Shown here piece by piece: positions 59,301 through 64,000 of a stretch of DNA of 64,000 bases; positions within the stretch are counted from its first letter, which is position 1; the number at the start of each line of letters is the position of its first letter. Made by a program: the position numbers and the translations under genes. This DNA is from Streptomyces sp. VRA16 Mangrove soil (GTDB lineage: Bacteria > Actinomycetota > Actinomycetes > Streptomycetales > Streptomycetaceae), in the NCBI RefSeq assembly GCF_017377775.1, contig NZ_JAFVLN010000012.1, forward strand, positions 1 to 64,000, written 5' to 3'. The notes beneath the pieces were generated by a model. That model saw nothing but the letters and a program-made list of their open reading frames with translations. It was not told the DNA's origin and ran no database searches.

Positions 59301-61358
59301 ATGGCTGCTCCCTATCCGTTCACCGCTGTCGTGGGACAGGACGACCTGCGGCTCGCCCTGCTGCTCAACGCCGTGTCACCCGCCGTCGGCGGGGTGCTCG
59401 TGCGCGGTGAGAAAGGGACCGCCAAGTCGACCGCCGTGCGCGCGCTCTCGGCGTTGATGCCGGGCGTCGACGTCGTCGCCGGGTGCCGGTTCTCCTGCGA
59501 TCCGGCCGGTCCCGACCCGCAGTGCCCCGACGGGCCGCACGAGGCCGGTGCCGGGGATCAACGGGCCGCCCGCATGGTCGAGTTGCCCGTCGGCGCCTCC
59601 GAGGACCGGCTCGTCGGCGCGCTCGACATCGAGCGGGCCCTCGCCGAGGGCGTGAAGGCCTTCGAGCCGGGGCTGCTCGCCGACGCGCACCGCGGGATCC
59701 TGTACGTCGACGAGGTGAATCTGCTCCACGACCACCTGGTCGACCTGCTGCTCGACGCCGCCGCGATGGGCGCCTCGTACGTGGAGCGCGAGGGCGTCTC
59801 CGTGCGGCACGCCGCGCGTTTCCTGCTCGTCGGCACCATGAACCCCGAAGAGGGCGAGCTGCGGCCGCAGTTGCTCGACCGGTTCGGGCTGACCGTGGAG
59901 GTCGCCGCGTCCCGGGAACCGGAGCAGCGCGTCGAGGTCGTCAAGCGGCGCCTCGCGTACGACGACGACCCCGAGGGTTTCACGGCCCGGTGGGCCGGTG
60001 ACGAGGCCGAGGTGCGGGCGCGGATCGTCGCCGCCCGCGAGCTGCTGCCCCGAGTCCGGCTCGGCGACGGCGCGTTGACGCAGATCGCCGCGACCTGCGC
60101 CGCGTTCGAGGTCGACGGGATGCGCGCCGACATCGTGATGGCGCGCACCGCCACCGCGCTCGCCGCGTGGGCCGGGCGGACCGACGTGCTGGCGGAGGAC
60201 GTGCGGCAGGCCGCCCTGCTCGCGCTGCCGCACCGGCGCCGCCGCAATCCCTTCGACGCGCCGGGCCTCGACGAGGACAAGCTCGACGAAACCCTGGAGC
60301 AGTTCGGGCCCGACGACGAGCCCGACCCCGAGGACCCGGGCCCCGACGGTCCCGACGGCGGCGGTGGCGGTGGGGTTCCGCCGCAGGGCGACGGGGGCGG
60401 CACCCCGGAGACCCCGGAGACCCCCGAGGCCCCGGACGCCCCGGAGGAGGCCCCCGCCGAGGCGCCCGCGTCCGGTGGCGGGGCGCCGAAGGAGCAGAAG
60501 GCCGTCTCCGCCGGTGAGCCGTTCCGTACGAAGATGCTGAGCGTGCCGGGGCTCGGCGAGGGCGCGGCCGGGCGGCGGTCCCGGGCACGGACCGAGCACG
60601 GGCGCACCACGGGCGCCACCCGGCCCCGCGGCGCCCTGACCAAACTGCATCTGGCCGCCACCGTGCAGGCCGCCGCCCCGCACCAGCGGGCCAGGGGCCG
60701 CAGCGGTCCGGGGCTCGTCGTGCGCCGTGACGATCTGCGGCAGGCCACGCGGGAGGGGCGCGAGGGCAATCTCGTGCTGTTCGTGGTCGACGCCTCCGGT
60801 TCGATGGCCGCCCGGCAGCGGATGGGCGCCGTGAAGGGGGCCGTCCTGTCGCTGCTGCTCGACGCCTACCAGCGGCGGGACAAGGTGGGGCTCGTGACTT
60901 TCCGGGGCACGGGCGCCGATGTCGCGCTGCCGCCGACCTCGTCCGTCGACGCGGCCGCCGCCCGGCTCGAATCGCTGCCCACCGGCGGGCGTACACCGCT
61001 GGCCGCCGGGCTGCTCAAGGCGCACGAGGTGCTGCGCGTGGAGCGGCTGCGGGATCCGGCGCGCAGGCCGCTGATGGTCGTCGTGACCGACGGGCGTGCC
61101 ACCGGCGGGCCCGAGCCGGTGCAGCTGGCCGGGCGGGCCGCCGGGCTGCACGCCGCCGAGGGCATCGCCTCCGTGGTCGTCGACTGCGAGACCGGCATGG
61201 TGCGGCTCGGTCTCGCCGGGCAGCTCGCCGCCCGACTCGGCGGCACGGCCGTGACGTTGGAGGAGCTGCGGGCCGACGCCATCGCCGGACTCGTCAAGAA
61301 CGTACAGGGAACCGACCGGACCCACCGGATCGACCGGACCGCCAGGAGGGCCGCCTAA
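59301..61358 (+). CDS. Putative cobaltochelatase subunit (fused BchI/ChlI-like AAA+ and BchD/ChlD-like vWA)
   Basis: 685 aa. N-terminal AAA+ domain: Walker A GEKGTAKS (36-43), Walker B YVDEVNLL, with the MgChl-I type GTMNPEEGELRPQLLDRF. A Pro/Asp/Gly-rich acidic linker (about residues 330-400) follows. C-terminal von Willebrand A domain with MIDAS motif DASGSM (Asp497) and TDGRATGG. This one-chain I+D arrangement is used in actinobacterial cobalt insertion with CobN. CobN itself is not in the window. Start ATG has GAAGGAAGG upstream. Confidence 0.9.
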   Translation: MAAPYPFTAVVGQDDLRLALLLNAVSPAVGGVLVRGEKGTAKSTAVRALSALMPGVDVVAGCRFSCDPAGPDPQCPDGPHEAGAGDQRAARMVELPVGASEDRLVGALDIERALAEGVKAFEPGLLADAHRGILYVDEVNLLHDHLVDLLLDAAAMGASYVEREGVSVRHAARFLLVGTMNPEEGELRPQLLDRFGLTVEVAASREPEQRVEVVKRRLAYDDDPEGFTARWAGDEAEVRARIVAARELLPRVRLGDGALTQIAATCAAFEVDGMRADIVMARTATALAAWAGRTDVLAEDVRQAALLALPHRRRRNPFDAPGLDEDKLDETLEQFGPDDEPDPEDPGPDGPDGGGGGGVPPQGDGGGTPETPETPEAPDAPEEAPAEAPASGGGAPKEQKAVSAGEPFRTKMLSVPGLGEGAAGRRSRARTEHGRTTGATRPRGALTKLHLAATVQAAAPHQRARGRSGPGLVVRRDDLRQATREGREGNLVLFVVDASGSMAARQRMGAVKGAVLSLLLDAYQRRDKVGLVTFRGTGADVALPPTSSVDAAAARLESLPTGGRTPLAAGLLKAHEVLRVERLRDPARRPLMVVVTDGRATGGPEPVQLAGRAAGLHAAEGIASVVVDCETGMVRLGLAGQLAARLGGTAVTLEELRADAIAGLVKNVQGTDRTHRIDRTARRAA

Positions 61359-61966
61359 TGCCGCAGGGACAACCGAGTGTCGTACCGAACGACGGGCTGA
61401 CGACACGTCAGCGTCGCAACCGTCCCCTGGTGTTCGTGCACACGGGCATCGGCAAGGGCAAGTCGACGGCCGCCTTCGGGCTCGCGCTGCGCGCCTGGAA
61501 CCAGGGGTGGCCGATCGGGGTGTTCCAGTTCGTCAAGTCGGCGAAGTGGAAGGTCGGCGAGGAGAACGCGCTGAAGGTGCTCGGCGCCTCCGGCGAGGGC
61601 GGCACCGTCGACTGGCACAAGATGGGCGAGGGCTGGTCGTGGGTGCAGCGTGATCTCCACGGTGACAACACGGACAACGAGGAGAAGGCCCGCGAGGGGT
61701 GGGAGCAGGTCAAGCGTGACCTGGCCGCCGAGACGTACAAGCTGTACGTGCTCGACGAGTTCGCGTACCCGCTGCACTGGGGCTGGATCGACGTCGACGA
61801 GGTGGTGCGGGTGCTGCGCGACCGGCCCGGCACCCAGCACGTCGTCATCACGGGGCGCAACGCCCCAAAGAAGCTGGTCGAGTTCGCGGATCTCGTGACC
61901 GACATGTCGAAGGTGAAGCACCCGATGGACGTCGGGCAGAAGGGCCAGCGGGGCATCGAGTGGTGA
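61358..61966 (+). CDS. cobO: Cob(I)yrinic acid a,c-diamide adenosyltransferase CobO/BtuR
   Basis: 202 aa. Transfers the 5'-deoxyadenosyl group of ATP to the cobalt of corrinoids. P-loop HTGIGKGKST (28-38) is the CobO/CobA signature; further motifs are GVFQFVKS, VLDEF and ITGRNAP. Overlaps the chelatase stop by one base (TAATG) and is followed by cobB with a 4-base overlap. Confidence 0.96.
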   Translation: MPQGQPSVVPNDGLTTRQRRNRPLVFVHTGIGKGKSTAAFGLALRAWNQGWPIGVFQFVKSAKWKVGEENALKVLGASGEGGTVDWHKMGEGWSWVQRDLHGDNTDNEEKAREGWEQVKRDLAAETYKLYVLDEFAYPLHWGWIDVDEVVRVLRDRPGTQHVVITGRNAPKKLVEFADLVTDMSKVKHPMDVGQKGQRGIEW

Positions 61967-63318
61967 CGTTCGACGTTCCTCGCCTGGTCGTCGCCGCGCC
62001 GGCCTCCGGGTCGGGCAAGACGACGGTGGCGACCGGTCTGATGGCGGCGTTCGCCGAGCGCGGGCTCGCCGTCTCCCCGCACAAGGTCGGGCCCGACTAC
62101 ATCGACCCGGGCTACCACGCGCTCGCGACCGGCCGCCCCGGCCGCAACCTGGACGCGTACATGTGCGGTCCCGAGCTCGTCGCGCCACTGTTCGCGCACG
62201 GTGCCGCGGGGTGCGAACTGGCCGTCGTGGAAGGCGTGATGGGGCTTTTCGACGGTGCTTCGGGAGAGGGCGAGCTGGCCTCCACCGCGCATGTCGCGAA
62301 GCTGCTCAAGGCTCCCGTCGTGCTCGTCGTCGACGCCTCGTCGCAGTCCCGGTCGGTGGCGGCGCTGGTGCACGGTTTCGCGTCGTTCGACCCGCAGGTG
62401 CGGCTCGCGGGCGTCATCCTCAACAAGGTCGGCTCCGACCGGCACGAGCAGTTGCTGCGCGAGGCACTGGAGGAGGTCGGCGTCCCCGTTCACGGGGCGC
62501 TGCGCCGGACTCCTCAGGTGGCCACCCCGTCGCGGCACCTGGGGCTCGTCCCGGTCGCCGAGCGGAGCTCGGATGCGGTCGACTCGGTGCGGGCGGCCGC
62601 GGCGATGGTGCGCGAGGGCTGCGATCTGGAGGGGCTGCTCGCGCTGGCGCGCACCGCTCCCCCGCTGGCGGTGACGGCGTGGAGCCCGCCGCCCGCGCAG
62701 GCCGCTCCCGCCGCCCGTCCCGTGGTGGCCGTCGCGGGCGGCGCCGCCTTCACCTTCTCCTACGCCGAGCACACGGAACTCCTGCGGGCCGCGGGCGCCG
62801 AAGTCGTCACCTTCGACCCGCTGCACGACGAGTCCCTCCCGGAGAACACGGCGGCGCTCGTCGTCGGCGGCGGCTTCCCCGAGGTCTACGCCCCCGAGCT
62901 CGCCGCCAACGAACAGCTCCGCAAGGCCGTGGCCCAGCTCGCGCAGTCGGGCGCCCCGGTCGTCGCGGAGTGCGCGGGCCTGCTGTACCTGTCCCGCTCG
63001 CTCGACGGGAAGGCGATGTGCGGGGTCCTGGACGCCGACGCCCGGATGTCGGGGCGGCTGACGCTCGGCTACCGCGACGCGGTCGCCGTCAGCGACAGCG
63101 TGCTGGCCCCCGCGGGCGCCCGGATGCGCGGCCACGAGTTCCACCGCACGGTGATGGAGCCGGGCGCGGGCCCGGCCCCGGCGTGGGGCGTGCGGCTGCC
63201 CGAGCGGCGCGTCGAGGGCTTCGTGCAGCAGGGTGTGCACGCCAGCTATCTGCACACGCACTGGGCGGCGCGGCCGGACGTCGCGCGGCGCCTGGTGGAG
63301 CGGTGCGCGACGCCGTGA
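61963..63318 (+). CDS. cobB: Cobyrinic acid a,c-diamide synthase CobB/CbiA
   Basis: 451 aa. Uses glutamine and ATP to amidate the a and c side chains of cobyrinic acid. N-terminal P-loop APASGSGKTT, KVGPDYIDPGYH; C-terminal glutaminase domain with Cys337 in AECAGLLYLS and His in HASYLHTHW. Start GTG at 61963 overlaps the cobO stop (GTGA); GTG at 61960 is also open. Last gene of the cob cluster in this window. Confidence 0.95.
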   Translation: MTFDVPRLVVAAPASGSGKTTVATGLMAAFAERGLAVSPHKVGPDYIDPGYHALATGRPGRNLDAYMCGPELVAPLFAHGAAGCELAVVEGVMGLFDGASGEGELASTAHVAKLLKAPVVLVVDASSQSRSVAALVHGFASFDPQVRLAGVILNKVGSDRHEQLLREALEEVGVPVHGALRRTPQVATPSRHLGLVPVAERSSDAVDSVRAAAAMVREGCDLEGLLALARTAPPLAVTAWSPPPAQAAPAARPVVAVAGGAAFTFSYAEHTELLRAAGAEVVTFDPLHDESLPENTAALVVGGGFPEVYAPELAANEQLRKAVAQLAQSGAPVVAECAGLLYLSRSLDGKAMCGVLDADARMSGRLTLGYRDAVAVSDSVLAPAGARMRGHEFHRTVMEPGAGPAPAWGVRLPERRVEGFVQQGVHASYLHTHWAARPDVARRLVERCATP

Positions 63319-63359
63319 GGTCAGGGTCCGGGGCCGGAGAGGGGTGCGCCAGCCGGCCC

Positions 63360-64000
63360 TCAGCCCGCGATGCCCACCACGAGCCAGATGAAGGCCGCGC
63401 CCGCGACCGTGCACGCCAGGGTGGAGCGGGCCGGGTGGTCGTGGTGGGCCTCGGGGAGGATCTCGGCGGCGGCGAGATACAGCAGCACGCCGCCGAAGAA
63501 GCCCAGATAACCGCCGAGCAATTGCTCCGGAATGGTGAAGAGCAGCGTCGACGCCGCGCCCACCACCGGGGCCACCGCGTCGGCGAACAGCATCATCAGC
63601 GCCTTGCGGCGGGCGTTCCCGTACAGGCTGGTGAGCGTGTACGTGTTGAAGCCGTCGGCGAAGTCGTGGGCGATCACGGCGAGCGCGACGGCGAGGCCCA
63701 TGCCGCCGCCCACCTGGAACGCGGCGCCGATCGCCATGCCGTCCATCAGGCTGTGCCCGACCATCGCGGAGGCGGCGGTGAGGCCGACCTCGGGAACCCG
63801 GCCGTTCGCGTGCTCATCGGCGCCGTGCGCGGCCTGACGCTGGGCGAGGAGGTGTTCCAGGATGTGCGCGCCGAGGAACCCGGCGACGAACAGCAGCAGC
63901 GCCGCGGGCACCCCGAAGACCGGGCCGCCCGCCGCTTCGAGGGCCTCGGGCAGCAGGTCGAGTCCGACCACGCCGAGCATGAGACCGCCCGCGAGACCGA
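63360..64000 (-). CDS. ZIP-family metal transporter (N-terminus outside window)
   Basis: At least 213 residues, running off the right edge. ZIP signature helices are visible: SAMVGHSLMDGMAIGAAF and VIAHDFADGFNTYTL (His, Asp and Glu/Asp of helices IV/V that line the metal path), then a C-terminal block with AAAEILPEAHHDHP. The reading frame continues upstream to the window edge (LAGGLM), so the start is not seen. It takes up Zn2+ or Fe2+. It converges on cobB. Confidence 0.85.
   Translation of the reverse strand, partial: GLAGGLMLGVVGLDLLPEALEAAGGPVFGVPAALLLFVAGFLGAHILEHLLAQRQAAHGADEHANGRVPEVGLTAASAMVGHSLMDGMAIGAAFQVGGGMGLAVALAVIAHDFADGFNTYTLTSLYGNARRKALMMLFADAVAPVVGAASTLLFTIPEQLLGGYLGFFGGVLLYLAAAEILPEAHHDHPARSTLACTVAGAAFIWLVVGIAG

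Noticed and set aside
1..64000. CRISPR arrays, tRNAs, transposases, phage genes
   Set aside because: None found: no regular repeat-spacer pattern, no cloverleaf with GGTTCGA-type arm, no transposase or integrase motif.

Overview
The window is a 64 kb stretch of high-GC actinobacterial chromosome, almost certainly from Streptomyces. The evidence is the very high GC with strong third-position bias, frequent GTG/TTG starts, a streptophobe-family membrane protein, a 6C small RNA, AmaP/Asp23 envelope genes, a GH15 trehalase-like enzyme, a PHO box made of 11-bp direct repeats, and scattered copies of a GC-rich intergenic repeat typical of streptomycetes. I saw no tRNA, rRNA, CRISPR array, insertion sequence, prophage or plasmid gene. 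Most of the window reads as ordinary core chromosome.

Layout. 0-9.7 kb: an FHA-regulated ABC transporter, a streptophobe protein, serB, a SixA-like phosphatase, two tiny membrane proteins, a NimT/CynX-type exporter and a divergent FadR-like regulator. 9.7-18.2 kb: fabG-fabI (type II fatty acid synthesis), tldD-tldE, tyrS, small membrane proteins, the 6C RNA and moaA. 18.3-20.3 kb: a DUF485-actP acetate symporter operon. 20.6-25.3 kb: three tandem secreted S8 (subtilisin-like) proteases. 25.3-31.5 kb: a CaiB/BaiF CoA-transferase, CopD, a zinc alcohol dehydrogenase, a sterol-desaturase-like hydroxylase with a lysoplasmalogenase, and a VIT1/CCC1 metal transporter.

31.5-36.5 kb: a compact putative catabolic operon (acetoacetate decarboxylase family, SDR and two overlapping amidohydrolases), divergent from a TetR regulator, with a perfect 15-bp palindrome between them. 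36.5-41.4 kb: a DEDDh exonuclease with a BRCT domain, a small Cys-rich protein, SURF1, GH15 and a non-canonical SDR. 41.5-44.7 kb: an Asp23/AmaP envelope-stress cluster in which several annotated families seem to share one repeated module. 44.7-53.7 kb: an enoyl-CoA hydratase, a small HTH protein, an ABC-F ATPase preceded by an 8-codon upstream ORF, a YpfJ-type zinc metallopeptidase, unknown proteins, an alpha/beta hydrolase and a class II aldolase. 53.9-56.4 kb: a secreted GH25 lysozyme, then a phosphate transporter behind a PHO box.

56.4-63.3 kb: a cobalamin riboswitch followed by cobD, cobQ, a fused cobaltochelatase subunit, cobO and cobB, i.e. late steps of adenosylcobalamin synthesis. 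A ZIP-family metal transporter runs off the right edge. I did not find a clearly new multi-gene system. The observations most worth testing are the shared module of the Asp23/AmaP cluster, the TetR-controlled amidohydrolase/decarboxylase operon, and the upstream ORF of the ABC-F gene.
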